Shown: positions 7,940 through 15,363, counted from the stretch's first letter. The stretch: DNA of 16,819 nucleotides from JAPLDB01 sp964356415 (GCA_964356415.1 CAYHHK010000089.1:1-16819); one strand, 5' to 3'. Translations and numbers: made by a program. Notes: generated by a model not told the origin, from the letters alone.

Positions 7940-9838
7940 ATGAAAGGAAGAATAACCACATTTGAAGAATACAAACGCGAATATCAGCGCAGCGTTGAAA
8001 ACCCTGAATCTTTCTGGGCAGAAAAGGCTGAAGCTTTTCAATGGAAGCAAAAATGGGATAAAGTGCTTGAGTGGAATTTTTCAGAACCTGATGTAAAATG
8101 GTTTCTCAATGGCAAGCTGAATATCACAGAAAACTGCCTCGATAGGCATCTAAAAGAAAAGGGAGATCAGCAGGCAATCATTTGGGAACCCAATAATCCT
8201 GATGAAAAATTCAGATCGCTGACTTACAATGAACTGCATTCTGAAGTTTGCAGATTCGCTAATGTTTTAAAAAATAACGGATCAAAAAAGGGAGACCGCA
8301 TTTGCATTTACATGCCGATGGTTCCCGAACTGGCAATTGCAGTGCTCGCCTGTGCAAGGATTGGCGCCATACATTCAGTTGTTTTCGGGGGATTCTCTTT
8401 TCAGTCGCTGGCCGACAGGATACACGATGCAAACTGCAGTCTGGTAATTACAGCAGACGGCGGTTTTCGCGGAGCGAGGGATATTGCACTGAAAAGTATT
8501 GTAGATGATGCACTGATTCAATGTGATTCAGTGAAAAAAGTAATTGTATTAAAACGAACAAATACTGCAGTCATAATGAAACCCGGAAGAGATCTCTGGT
8601 GGCACGATGAAATCCTGAAAGTGAATGATGAATGTGCCGCAGCCATGATGGACAGTGAAGACGAACTTTTTATTCTTTATACCAGTGGATCAACAGGAAA
8701 GCCAAAAGGAGTTGTGCACAGTAGCGGAGGTTACATGATTTATACTGCCTATACTTTTGAAAATGTTTTCCAGTACAACCAGGGAGATGTTTACTGGTGC
8801 ACTGCCGACATTGGCTGGGTGACCGGACACAGCTATCTGGTTTATGGACCGCTACTCTGCGGCGCTACAACACTGATGTTCGAAGGCATTCCTACATTTC
8901 CGGATGCCGGAAGGTTCTGGAATGTGATTGACAAGCACAAGGTGAATATTTTTTATACTGCACCAACTGCCATCCGTTCGCTGGAAGCCATGGGACTGGA
9001 TTTTGTTAAGCCATATAAGTTGAATTCCCTCAGGGTGCTTGGAACAGTGGGTGAACCCATCAATGAAGAAGCATGGCAATGGTACCATAAGAATATAGGG
9101 AAAGAAAAATGTCCGATTGTAGATACATGGTGGCAGACAGAAACAGGTGGCATTATGATCTCCCCGCTGGCAGGAATTACAAAAACAAAACCATCATTCG
9201 CCACACTTCCACTTCCGGGAGTTCAGCCTGTGTTGGTAGATGAAAAAGGGAATGAACTTTCAGGAAACGGAGTGGAAGGACGGCTTTGTATTAAATTTCC
9301 ATGGCCTTCCATTCTCCGGACCACTTACGGAAACCATGAGCGCTGCCGCGAAAATTATTTTTCACACTACAAGAACCTGTATTTCACCGGCGACGGATGC
9401 AAACGAGATGAAGACGGTTATTACCGCATCACCGGACGTGTTGATGATGTGATCAAGGTGTCCGGACATTTGCTCGGAACAGCAGAAATTGAAAACGCCA
9501 TCAATGAACATCCCGATATTGTAGAGAGTGCTGTTGTAGGTTTCCCGCATGACATCAAAGGGTGGGGCATTTATGCATTTGTGATCCCTGAACACCAGCG
9601 GAGTGATACAGACCAGCTGAAAAAGGAAATTGTAGAAACGGTGTCGAAATACATGGGGGCAATTGCCAAACCGGACAAAATCCAGATCGTGAAAGGACTT
9701 CCCAAAACAAGAAGCGGTAAAATAATGAGGAGGATATTGCGTAAAATTGCCGAAGGAGAAATGTCCAATCTTGGCGATACTTCAACATTGCTTGATCCAT
9801 CTGTAGTGGAAGAAATTAAAACAGGAGCTCTCAAATGA
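7940..9838 (+). CDS. acs: Acetyl-CoA synthetase (acetate-CoA ligase, AMP-forming)
   Basis: A 632-residue cytoplasmic enzyme that activates acetate with ATP and CoA to acetyl-CoA via acetyl-AMP. The whole family framework is present: the acetyl-CoA synthetase N-terminal extension, the ATP loop YTSGSTGKPKG (247-257), WVTGH (293-297), GTVGEPINEEAW (368-379), DTWWQTETGG (395-404), the hinge/adenylate region YFTGDGCKRDEDGYYRITGR (481-500) with VDDVIKVSGH, and the C-terminal PKTRSGKIMRR with Lys594. By family knowledge Trp398, with Val294, Thr295 and Val370, forms the small acetate pocket that sets acetate over longer acids, and Lys594 is the catalytic lysine that protein acetyltransferases silence. 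Length is slightly below the usual 640-650. Transcribed from its own promoter and translationally coupled to the DinB-like gene. Confidence 0.93.
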   Translation: MKGRITTFEEYKREYQRSVENPESFWAEKAEAFQWKQKWDKVLEWNFSEPDVKWFLNGKLNITENCLDRHLKEKGDQQAIIWEPNNPDEKFRSLTYNELHSEVCRFANVLKNNGSKKGDRICIYMPMVPELAIAVLACARIGAIHSVVFGGFSFQSLADRIHDANCSLVITADGGFRGARDIALKSIVDDALIQCDSVKKVIVLKRTNTAVIMKPGRDLWWHDEILKVNDECAAAMMDSEDELFILYTSGSTGKPKGVVHSSGGYMIYTAYTFENVFQYNQGDVYWCTADIGWVTGHSYLVYGPLLCGATTLMFEGIPTFPDAGRFWNVIDKHKVNIFYTAPTAIRSLEAMGLDFVKPYKLNSLRVLGTVGEPINEEAWQWYHKNIGKEKCPIVDTWWQTETGGIMISPLAGITKTKPSFATLPLPGVQPVLVDEKGNELSGNGVEGRLCIKFPWPSILRTTYGNHERCRENYFSHYKNLYFTGDGCKRDEDGYYRITGRVDDVIKVSGHLLGTAEIENAINEHPDIVESAVVGFPHDIKGWGIYAFVIPEHQRSDTDQLKKEIVETVSKYMGAIAKPDKIQIVKGLPKTRSGKIMRRILRKIAEGEMSNLGDTSTLLDPSVVEEIKTGALK

Positions 9839-10275
9839 CCAAATCAATTCTTGAAATTCTAGACCGGGATCTGACAAAACTTGCTGAAGAGATAAACAGC
9901 TATTCTGATGAAGCCCTCATCTGGAAAACTGTTGACGGCATCAGCAACAGCACGGGAAACCTATGCCTTCACCTTTGCGGGAATCTCAGCCATTTTATTG
10001 GTTTCATTTTAGGTGGTGATGAATACGTCCGTAATCGTGATGCCGAATTTGCGCTCAGGGATCTTCCCAAAGAAAAATTGATTGCTGAAGTCGAAGCTAC
10101 GCGCAAAAGGGTGCATGAAACACTTGAAACATTGAAACCTGAAAAATTAAAAGAATTCTATCCACTTAATGTCCTTGGAAAGGTGCATACCACTGAGTTT
10201 TTTCTTATTCATCTGGCAGCTCATTTAAATTACCACCTGGGACAGATCAACTACCACCGCAGGTTGGTTAAATAA
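9835..10275 (+). CDS. DinB-fold protein (DinB-like / DUF1572 type)
   Basis: A 146-residue predicted four-helix-bundle protein of the DinB/YfiT superfamily. The likely metal-binding histidines are His46 (LCLHLCGNL) together with His130 and His134 in the C-terminal HLAAHLNYHLGQINYHRR helix. Members include bacillithiol or mycothiol transferases and many proteins of unknown function; the actual substrate cannot be told from the sequence. Its ATG overlaps the acs stop by four bases (ATGA), so the two are co-translated from the acs promoter. No functional link with acetate activation is known to me, and the pairing may just be operon convenience. A long palindrome follows the stop codon. Confidence 0.75.
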   Translation: MTKSILEILDRDLTKLAEEINSYSDEALIWKTVDGISNSTGNLCLHLCGNLSHFIGFILGGDEYVRNRDAEFALRDLPKEKLIAEVEATRKRVHETLETLKPEKLKEFYPLNVLGKVHTTEFFLIHLAAHLNYHLGQINYHRRLVK

Positions 10276-10303
10276 ATGGTACTTTTCTTTCGTTTTAATT
10301 TTT

Positions 10304-10406
10304 GCCACCAATTACACCAATTGCCGCAAATAAATCATTCGGAGGCAATTCCCGGATCACATAATGATTCTCAAATAAATTAGTGTTAATTAGTGCAATT
10401 CGTGGC
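10304..10406. repeat. 103-bp imperfect palindrome after the acs operon
   Basis: The left arm (10304-10330) and right arm (10380-10406) are inverted copies matching at 20 of 27 positions by eye, built on the unit AATTnGTGnAATTnGTGGC read towards the right. A nested perfect 7-bp inverted repeat, AATCATT (10333-10339) and AATGATT (10363-10369), keeps nearly the same centre. It may terminate the acs operon or be a dispersed palindromic element. The core resembles a common intergenic repeat type I recall from several genomes. Confidence 0.6.
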
Positions 10407-10445
10407 TGAGTTTCAGTTTCGTCAATTCTCAGGAATAAGTTTTAG

Positions 10446-10476
10446 TTGGCACATTCGCATTCTCAAACTATCTTCG
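10446..10476 (+). promoter_or_regulatory. Promoter for the GT2-dihydroorotase operon
   Basis: TTG at 10446-10448, a 20-base spacer, then TATCTTCG at 10469-10476 (one mismatch to TAnnTTTG). Because 10446 fits a -33 box, the in-frame TTG there is unlikely to be a start codon, which favours the GTG start at 10494. Confidence 0.5.
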
Positions 10477-10493
10477 TTTCGAAAAACAATTTT

Positions 10494-11243
10494 GTGAGCA
10501 CCTCACTCGTCATCATCCCTACTTATAATGAAAAGGAGAACGTGGAAAAAATGGTCAGGAAGATCTTTTCTCTTCCCCATGATTTCCATTTGCTGATCAT
10601 TGATGATGGCTCACCTGATGGTACAGGTACAATCGTAAAAAACTTACAGAAGGAATTTAGCGGCCGCCTCCACTTACTTGAGCGTTCAGGAAAACTGGGC
10701 CTCGGTACAGCTTATATCACCGGCTTCAAATGGGCCATCGATAAAAAATATGATTTCGTTTTCGAAATGGATTGTGACTTTTCCCACAACCCTGATGACC
10801 TGCTTCGGCTTTACAATGCATGTGCAAATGAAGGTGCTGATGTAGCCATTGGTTCCCGATATATCAAAGGAGCCAATGTTGTCAACTGGCCGCTGGGGCG
10901 GGTCGTGATGTCTTATTATGCAAGCGTTTATGTGCGGATGATCACCGGCATTCACATCAAGGATACGACAGCCGGTTTTAAGTGTTATAAGAGAAAGGTT
11001 TTGGAGACCATTGACCTCGACAGAATAAAGTTTATCGGCTATGCGTTTCAGATTGAAATGAAATTCACTGCCTGGAAACATGGATTTAAAATAGTGGAAG
11101 TGCCCATCGTTTTTACTGACCGTACTGAAGGCACAAGTAAGATGAGTAAAGGAATTTTTCAGGAAGCCGTCCTTGGTGTCATTGAACTGAGATGGAAGAG
11201 CTTTTTCAGAAAGTATAAAAAATCCATCGTTAATACTAAATAG
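10494..11243 (+). CDS. Polyprenol-phosphate mannosyltransferase (DPM1-like GT2)
   Basis: A 249-residue family 2 glycosyltransferase, probably moving mannose (or a related hexose) from its GDP-sugar to polyprenyl phosphate on the cytoplasmic face. The GTG start at 10494 is chosen because it gives the family's standard opening (STSLVIIPTYNEKENVEK) and because the longer TTG version would begin inside a promoter-like element. Seen motifs: IDDGSPDGT for nucleotide binding, the metal-binding EMDCDFSHNP with the D-x-D core, GSRYIKGANVVNW, and TTAGFKCYKRKVL. There is no C-terminal membrane segment, so it resembles the soluble DPM1 form rather than the membrane-anchored or GtrA-fused forms. First gene of a four-gene operon. 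Glucose or another sugar is possible. Confidence 0.82.
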   Translation: MSTSLVIIPTYNEKENVEKMVRKIFSLPHDFHLLIIDDGSPDGTGTIVKNLQKEFSGRLHLLERSGKLGLGTAYITGFKWAIDKKYDFVFEMDCDFSHNPDDLLRLYNACANEGADVAIGSRYIKGANVVNWPLGRVVMSYYASVYVRMITGIHIKDTTAGFKCYKRKVLETIDLDRIKFIGYAFQIEMKFTAWKHGFKIVEVPIVFTDRTEGTSKMSKGIFQEAVLGVIELRWKSFFRKYKKSIVNTK

Positions 11244-11245
11244 TA

Positions 11246-12064
11246 ATGCCAACAGAAGCCAAACCCAACATTTCATTCGGAGGTTCAATCCCGAAAATTT
11301 ACGATGAGGTTTTAGGACCTGTTTACTTTGAGCCCTACGCAATCGATATTGCTGAACGTGCTGCAAAACTCAATCCGGCATCGTTGCTTGAAACTGCATG
11401 TGGAACAGGTAGGGTTACGGCACATCTCTGCAGCAGAATTCAGGGAGCGCTGTTTACGGCAACAGATATCAATCCTGATATGATTGCCATCGCAAAACAA
11501 AAACTGTTTGGCAAAAATATCTCCTGGCTGCAAGCCGATGCAACCGCCCTTCCGTTTCCTGATAATAGTTTTGATTGCATTGTAACCCAGTTCGGTGTGA
11601 TGTTTTATCCTGATAGGATGAAGGGAATGGCAGAGGCATTGCGGGTACTGAAACCCTGCGGGACTTTTATTTTCAATACATGGGGAAGGATTGAAGATAA
11701 TTCGATGAGTGCAACGGGCAGGGAGATCATAACGCAGTTTTTTAAGAATGATCCGCCTGCATTTTACAACGTACCTTATTCAATGTTTAATCCGGAGGAT
11801 GTTTTGTCTGTTGTAAAAAATGGTGGTTTTACTGACGTACAATATGAGGTACTCACAAAAGATTGTATATGTGAATCGGCTGAAACCATGTCGGCCGGAT
11901 TGGTAGAAGGGAATCCTATCGTAAATGCAATCCGCGAAAGGGATCCCGGGGCTGTAGAGATCCTGAAAAAAAAAGTTTTTGAAACGCTGGTGCAACGTTT
12001 CGGAAATCATCCATGCAAAACAACCATGCAGGCCATTGTATTTACAGCAAACAAGAAAAAGTGA
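11246..12064 (+). CDS. Class I SAM-dependent methyltransferase
   Basis: A 272-residue predicted methyltransferase with the Rossmann-like SAM fold (methyltransferase-11 type). Motif I is LLETACGTGRVT, with Glu49 and Gly53/Gly55 around residues 47-58. The acidic residue at the end of strand 2 is Asp74 in TATDINPDMI, motif III-like is LQADATALPFPDNSFD (Asp98), and motif IV-like is CIVTQFGVMFYPD. The C-terminal ~120 residues are presumably the substrate-specific part and resemble nothing I can name. It starts two bases after the GT2 stop and its own stop overlaps the dihydroorotase start, so it belongs to the operon. The target (lipid, quinone, small molecule) cannot be inferred. Confidence 0.75.
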   Translation: MPTEAKPNISFGGSIPKIYDEVLGPVYFEPYAIDIAERAAKLNPASLLETACGTGRVTAHLCSRIQGALFTATDINPDMIAIAKQKLFGKNISWLQADATALPFPDNSFDCIVTQFGVMFYPDRMKGMAEALRVLKPCGTFIFNTWGRIEDNSMSATGREIITQFFKNDPPAFYNVPYSMFNPEDVLSVVKNGGFTDVQYEVLTKDCICESAETMSAGLVEGNPIVNAIRERDPGAVEILKKKVFETLVQRFGNHPCKTTMQAIVFTANKKK

Positions 12065-13395
12065 AGCCAATTCTCATTAAAAATGCATCCATTGTCAACG
12101 AAGGAAAAATCGTTGAGGGTGATGTATTGATTACAGGTGAGCGAATTGAAAAAATAAGCCATTCTATCTCTCATCCAACAGCTACAATCATAGATGCCTC
12201 CGGAAAATACTTATTCCCGGGCGTCATTGATGACCAGGTACATTTCCGTGAACCCGGACTTACCCATAAGGGAGACATCCATTCTGAATCGCGTGCAGCG
12301 GTAGCCGGAGGCGTTACCACATTTATGGAAATGCCAAACACCATTCCCAATGCACTCACACAGGAGTTGTTGGAAGACAAGTACGTGATTGCATCAAAGA
12401 AATCTCCCGCCAATTATTCATTCTTCATGGGCGCTTCAAACGATAACATGGAAGAAGTACTGAAGACCGACGCTAAAAATGTTTGTGGCATAAAAATATT
12501 TATGGGGTCTTCTACCGGAAACATGCTTGTGGACAGCGAAAGCACACTTGAAGCAATTTTTTCAAGGTCACCGATGCTGATCGCAACACATTGTGAAGAT
12601 GAAGCCACCATACGGCGAAACATGGAGAAATTTCGGAGTCAGTTTGGCGAAGACGTGCCGATGCAATACCATCCTCAAATCAGGAGTGAAGAAGCGTGCT
12701 ATTTATCATCATCGATGGCAGTTGCACTGGCGAAAAAGCATAATACCCGTCTGCATATTCTGCATATCAGTACAGCAAAGGAGCTTGGACTTTTCCGAAA
12801 TGATATTCCATTGAAAGATAAACGTATTACTGCAGAAGCTTGCATTCATCACCTGTGGTTTGATGAATGTGATTACGCAACTCTTGGAAGTAAAATAAAA
12901 TGGAACCCGGCTATTAAAACTGTGCATGATAAAGATGCAATACTTCAGGGAGTGCTGGATGATCATATTGATGTGATAGCAACCGACCATGCCCCGCATA
13001 CAATTGAAGATAAAAATCAAACGTATTTCAAAGCACCTTCCGGCGGACCATTGGTGCAGCACTCGCTGGTTGCGATGCTGGAACTTTATCACCGTAAAAA
13101 AATTACCCTGGAAAAAATTGCATTGAAGATGAGTCATGCAGTAGCTGATTGCTTCAGGATTGCTGAGCGGGGATACATCAGAGAAGGTTACTATGCAGAT
13201 ATTGTATTGGCAGACCTGAATGCTGCGTGGACAGTTTCAAAATCCAACCTGCTTTACAAATGCGGATGGAGTCCTTTTGAAGGAACAACCTTCAGTTCAA
13301 AGGTGACGCATACATTAGTAAGCGGTCATCTGGCATATTGCGATGGAAAACTTGATGAGTCACAAAAGGGAAAGAGAATATTATTTGACAGATAG
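12061..13395 (+). CDS. pyrC: Dihydroorotase
   Basis: A 444-residue amidohydrolase that closes carbamoyl-aspartate to dihydroorotate, step three of pyrimidine synthesis. The GTG start at 12061 (overlapping the upstream TGA as GTGA) is preferred to the ATG at 12013: it gives VKPILIKNASIVNEGKIVEG, the family's normal beginning. Metal-site candidates: Asp58 and His61 in DDQVHFREPG, Lys145 in CGIKIFMGSSTGNML as the likely carboxylated bridging lysine, His177 in ATHCEDE, His232/His235 in RLHILHIS, and Asp309 in ATDHAPH. The first His of the usual DxHxH is Gln59; from memory the same DDQVHFREPG appears in Porphyromonas dihydroorotase, so this is probably a lineage trait, not decay. 'RIKWNPAI'-like and SGGPLVQHSL motifs also fit. 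Confidence 0.9.
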   Translation: MKPILIKNASIVNEGKIVEGDVLITGERIEKISHSISHPTATIIDASGKYLFPGVIDDQVHFREPGLTHKGDIHSESRAAVAGGVTTFMEMPNTIPNALTQELLEDKYVIASKKSPANYSFFMGASNDNMEEVLKTDAKNVCGIKIFMGSSTGNMLVDSESTLEAIFSRSPMLIATHCEDEATIRRNMEKFRSQFGEDVPMQYHPQIRSEEACYLSSSMAVALAKKHNTRLHILHISTAKELGLFRNDIPLKDKRITAEACIHHLWFDECDYATLGSKIKWNPAIKTVHDKDAILQGVLDDHIDVIATDHAPHTIEDKNQTYFKAPSGGPLVQHSLVAMLELYHRKKITLEKIALKMSHAVADCFRIAERGYIREGYYADIVLADLNAAWTVSKSNLLYKCGWSPFEGTTFSSKVTHTLVSGHLAYCDGKLDESQKGKRILFDR

Positions 13396-13402
13396 AATTC
13401 AG

Positions 13403-13783
13403 ATGGACGGATTTTCTAAAAAATATTTTTCATTCTTTAATGTTCCCATAGAGCTATTTATTCTTTTGGTTTTTGTTTATTGTTCCTGCAGCCAGCCGAA
13501 GGCGGAAATACCGGAAGGGATTCTGACTCAAAAAGAAATGATTCCCATTCTGGTTGACATTCATATTGCACAGGCAGCAAACGGTTTATACAATGCCGGA
13601 GACACAGCCCTATTTACGATGAACGATTACATCCCTTACATTCTGAAAATTCATCATATTGAAAGGGCGTTGTACGACAGCAGCACGGCCTTTTATACAC
13701 TGCATCCTGAAATCATGCAGGAGATGTATGATGAAGTGATCAGTGAGCTTAGTAAGAAGCAGGGTGAGGCTGTTTCGAAGTGA
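13403..13783 (+). CDS. DUF4296-type lipoprotein
   Basis: A 126-residue small exported protein of unknown function. The start at 13403 lies seven bases after the dihydroorotase stop; an in-frame ATG at 13343 would lengthen it into the previous gene and hide the signal sequence. The N-terminus has two lysines, a hydrophobic stretch (LFILLVFVY) and the cysteines Cys27 and Cys29; Cys29 (CS|C) is the likely lipid-attached residue, though the lipobox is atypical. The mature part (ILTQKEMIPILVDIHIAQAA, then YILKIHHIERALYDSSTAFY and 'HPEIMQEMYDEVISELSKKQ') matches the DUF4296 pattern, in which a short all-helical domain follows a lipoprotein signal. DUF4296 genes often sit next to dihydroorotase in Bacteroidota, by my recollection, which agrees with the position here. 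Confidence 0.75.
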   Translation: MDGFSKKYFSFFNVPIELFILLVFVYCSCSQPKAEIPEGILTQKEMIPILVDIHIAQAANGLYNAGDTALFTMNDYIPYILKIHHIERALYDSSTAFYTLHPEIMQEMYDEVISELSKKQGEAVSK

Positions 13784-13795
13784 ACAATATATAAA

Positions 13796-13814
13796 GAGAA
13801 CAACTTCTCCTTTT
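13796..13814. terminator. Weak bidirectional terminator candidate
   Basis: Between two convergent stops, GAGAA (13796-13800) and TTCTC (13805-13809) form a 5-bp stem with loop CAAC, followed by CTTTT on the plus strand and preceded by ATAAA, which reads as a T-rich tail on the minus strand. The stem is short, so this is tentative. Confidence 0.3.
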
Positions 13815-13820
13815 GCAAGT

Positions 13821-14843
13821 TCAGACAGCCTGCTGCAAAACCCTTTGGGAATAATATTTTGAAAAAATATGTGCGCAGTCTTCGATGGATTGTTGTAAAG
13901 GAGTAAAATTAATGCCAAGTGCATTCTTGATTTTTTCGTTTGAATAAAACCATTTAAGCTGGCTGTTGCGCGCTGTTTCTTTGGTGATAAAAGGTTGTTT
14001 GCGGGTAATAAAACTCCGCAGCACTTCGGCTCTCCATCCTAATTCACTAAGGGTACCATTCACTTTTATAGCAGGTCGCGGTTTTTGAAAACTGTCAGCG
14101 ATCATGTTAAAGATCTGTTTGTAACTGAGGTTTTCTGAATTCACAATAAACCGTTCACCGAAAATATTTTTTTCCATGAGACCAATCATGCAAGCGGAAA
14201 CATCTCTTACATCAACAAAGCCATTCACGCCTTCAGAATAAAATTTCATTCCGTTCCATATCTGCCTGAACATGGCACTACTGCCGGTTTTCCAGTTGCC
14301 CGGACCAATGATAATAGACGGACTTACTATCACCACATTCAATCCTTCCTCCTTTGCCCGCCATACTTCACGCTCACCATTGTACTTGCTGATGGCATAA
14401 GTGGAATTGTACTTTGAGGATTTCCAAAAAACATTTTCATCCATCATTTTATTTTCTTCAACCCTGCCCAGTGCTGCGATGGAGCTCACATGACAAAACT
14501 TTTTAACGCCCAGCTCAAGTGCCGTATTTACCATGTTCGCAGTACCGCCTACATTCACCTTCATGATCTCATTCCTGTCATCGCCGTGAAAAGAAACTTT
14601 TGCTGCACAATGGTATACTTCATCAACACCTTTCATGGCCTCCATCACGTCATATACGTCCGTGACCGTTCCTTCTATCCATTCGATTTGATTCAACAAG
14701 TCTTTTTGCCCGTCAAACACCATGTTGAGAATGTCATCATTCGAGGTTGACCTGCGGAGTACGCGCACTTTTTTTCCTGATGATACAAGGTCAAACAAAA
14801 CCCTTGCGCCAACGATGCCTGTTCCTCCGGTTACTAAGATCAT
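13821..14843 (-). CDS. NAD-dependent epimerase/dehydratase-family (extended SDR) protein
   Basis: A 340-residue extended short-chain dehydrogenase/reductase, with the look of the dihydroflavonol-reductase/3-beta-HSD-like branch. The N-terminus MILVTGGTGIVG holds the GxxGxxG loop (Gly6, Gly9, Gly12); Arg28 and the basic VLRR that follows, with no acidic residue at the end of strand 2, would suit NADP. The catalytic residues are Tyr149 and Lys153 in YAISK, with Ser120/Ser121 in HVSSIAALG. VSPSIIIGPGNW and VDVRDVSACMIGLM are further family motifs. Substrate unknown; sterol- or lipid-type reductase and sugar epimerase are both possible. It is convergent with the dihydroorotase operon, 37 bases from the DUF4296 stop. 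The upstream 85 bases are A/T-rich with only a weak promoter candidate. Confidence 0.8.
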   Translation of the reverse strand: MILVTGGTGIVGARVLFDLVSSGKKVRVLRRSTSNDDILNMVFDGQKDLLNQIEWIEGTVTDVYDVMEAMKGVDEVYHCAAKVSFHGDDRNEIMKVNVGGTANMVNTALELGVKKFCHVSSIAALGRVEENKMMDENVFWKSSKYNSTYAISKYNGEREVWRAKEEGLNVVIVSPSIIIGPGNWKTGSSAMFRQIWNGMKFYSEGVNGFVDVRDVSACMIGLMEKNIFGERFIVNSENLSYKQIFNMIADSFQKPRPAIKVNGTLSELGWRAEVLRSFITRKQPFITKETARNSQLKWFYSNEKIKNALGINFTPLQQSIEDCAHIFSKYYSQRVLQQAV

Positions 14844-14928
14844 AATGATGAATTCAGGATGCAGAATTAAGAATTAAAATCTGAATAGCAATTTTTGGAA
14901 ATTGAAAATAAACCATAGAAATCACGGA

Positions 14929-14957
14929 GGCTCACAGAGGAAAAAACTCTGTGTGCC
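14929..14957. repeat. Hairpin upstream of the SDR gene
   Basis: GGCTCACAGAG (14929-14939) and CTCTGTGTGCC (14947-14957) pair at 10 of 11 positions around a GAAAAAA loop. It sits between the SDR gene and the REPIN-like element, with no gene reading into it from the left. It resembles CACAGAG/CTCTGTG dispersed hairpins common in intergenic DNA. Confidence 0.6.
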
Positions 14958-14959
14958 CC

Positions 14960-15199
14960 CGCTGGGCGTAGCATCGAAGCGCTTGCCGGTAGAGGCGGGT
15001 GCTACGTCCCATTCCAAGCAGAAGACGATCTTTACGGCAGCGCCAGGGTCTATGCCGGATTAAAAGGGTTGATACCGGTAACAATACTACATCCACACCT
15101 GGCAATGATCTGAAAATTCTGTGTTATCTTCACGTTAGGTTTCAAACCGGACGTAGCACGCTCCACGCAAAAATCAACGCGTCGATGCTACGCCCAGCG
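14960..15199. mobile_element. REPIN/MITE-like non-autonomous element
   Basis: A 240-bp non-coding block bounded by perfect 18-bp inverted repeats: CGCTGGGCGTAGCATCGA at 14960-14977 and its complement at 15182-15199. A second inverted match, GTGCTACGTCC on the left (14999-15009) and its complement (15148-15158) on the right, lies 21-22 bases further in. Each end is also a hairpin by itself: GGGCGTAGCA/TGCTACGTCCC (14964-15010) and GGACGTAGCA/TGCTACGCCC (15149-15195). Two inverted hairpins around a spacer is the layout of REPINs mobilised by RAYT (Y1 transposase) proteins; both arms contain GTAG, which is common in such elements. No transposase is encoded in the window and I see no target-site duplication. 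Confidence 0.6.
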
Positions 15200-15210
15200 A
15201 AGTAAAATAA

Positions 15211-15363
15211 TTATTTTGCTCTATTTAGCCGGCTTTGTTTGAAGTATGCAATCATCTGTTTGGGATTCATGTCAGCAATTTCTGATGAAATCTTATCGCG
15301 AATTTTACGCATCTCTTTTACAGCGTCAAAGTTCTTAATAACTTTTTTCTCTTTGGTTTTCAT
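15211..15363 (-). CDS. Small 50-residue protein, possible orphan antitoxin
   Basis: A 50-codon gene reading MKTKEKKVIKNFDAVKEMRK at its start and ending ..QSRLNRAK. It is basic and helical-looking, with the stretch NFDAVKEMRKIRDKISSEIADM, which resembles the small partner proteins found in front of type II toxin genes (e.g. KNFDAV.MMREIRD types). I cannot name a family with certainty. Support for it being real: a perfect TAnnTTTG box (15415-15422) upstream on the same strand and a biased amino-acid composition. No toxin gene follows; the REPIN-like element begins 12 bases after its stop. It could be a solitary antitoxin, a remnant of a broken pair, or an unrelated small protein. Confidence 0.55.
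   Translation of the reverse strand: MKTKEKKVIKNFDAVKEMRKIRDKISSEIADMNPKQMIAYFKQSRLNRAK

Noticed and set aside
10446..10493. TTG at 10446 as start of the GT2 gene
   Set aside because: The extra 16 residues have no family counterpart and the TTG forms part of a promoter-like -33 box; GTG at 10494 fits better.
10686..11366. 226-codon open frame on the minus strand
   Set aside because: It is antisense to the well-supported GT2 gene and the start of the methyltransferase, has no recognisable domain, and its composition looks like a shadow frame.
12013..12060. ATG at 12013 as start of dihydroorotase
   Set aside because: It would add 16 atypical residues overlapping the methyltransferase; the GTG at 12061 gives the usual N-terminus and a 4-base overlap.
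12709..13137. 142-codon open frame on the minus strand
   Set aside because: Lies entirely opposite the dihydroorotase metal-site region, which is strongly conserved in the plus frame.
14999..15205. 68-codon plus-strand frame inside the REPIN-like element
   Set aside because: It spans both hairpins and the spacer and is rich in Arg from the GC-rich arms; explained by the element's structure.
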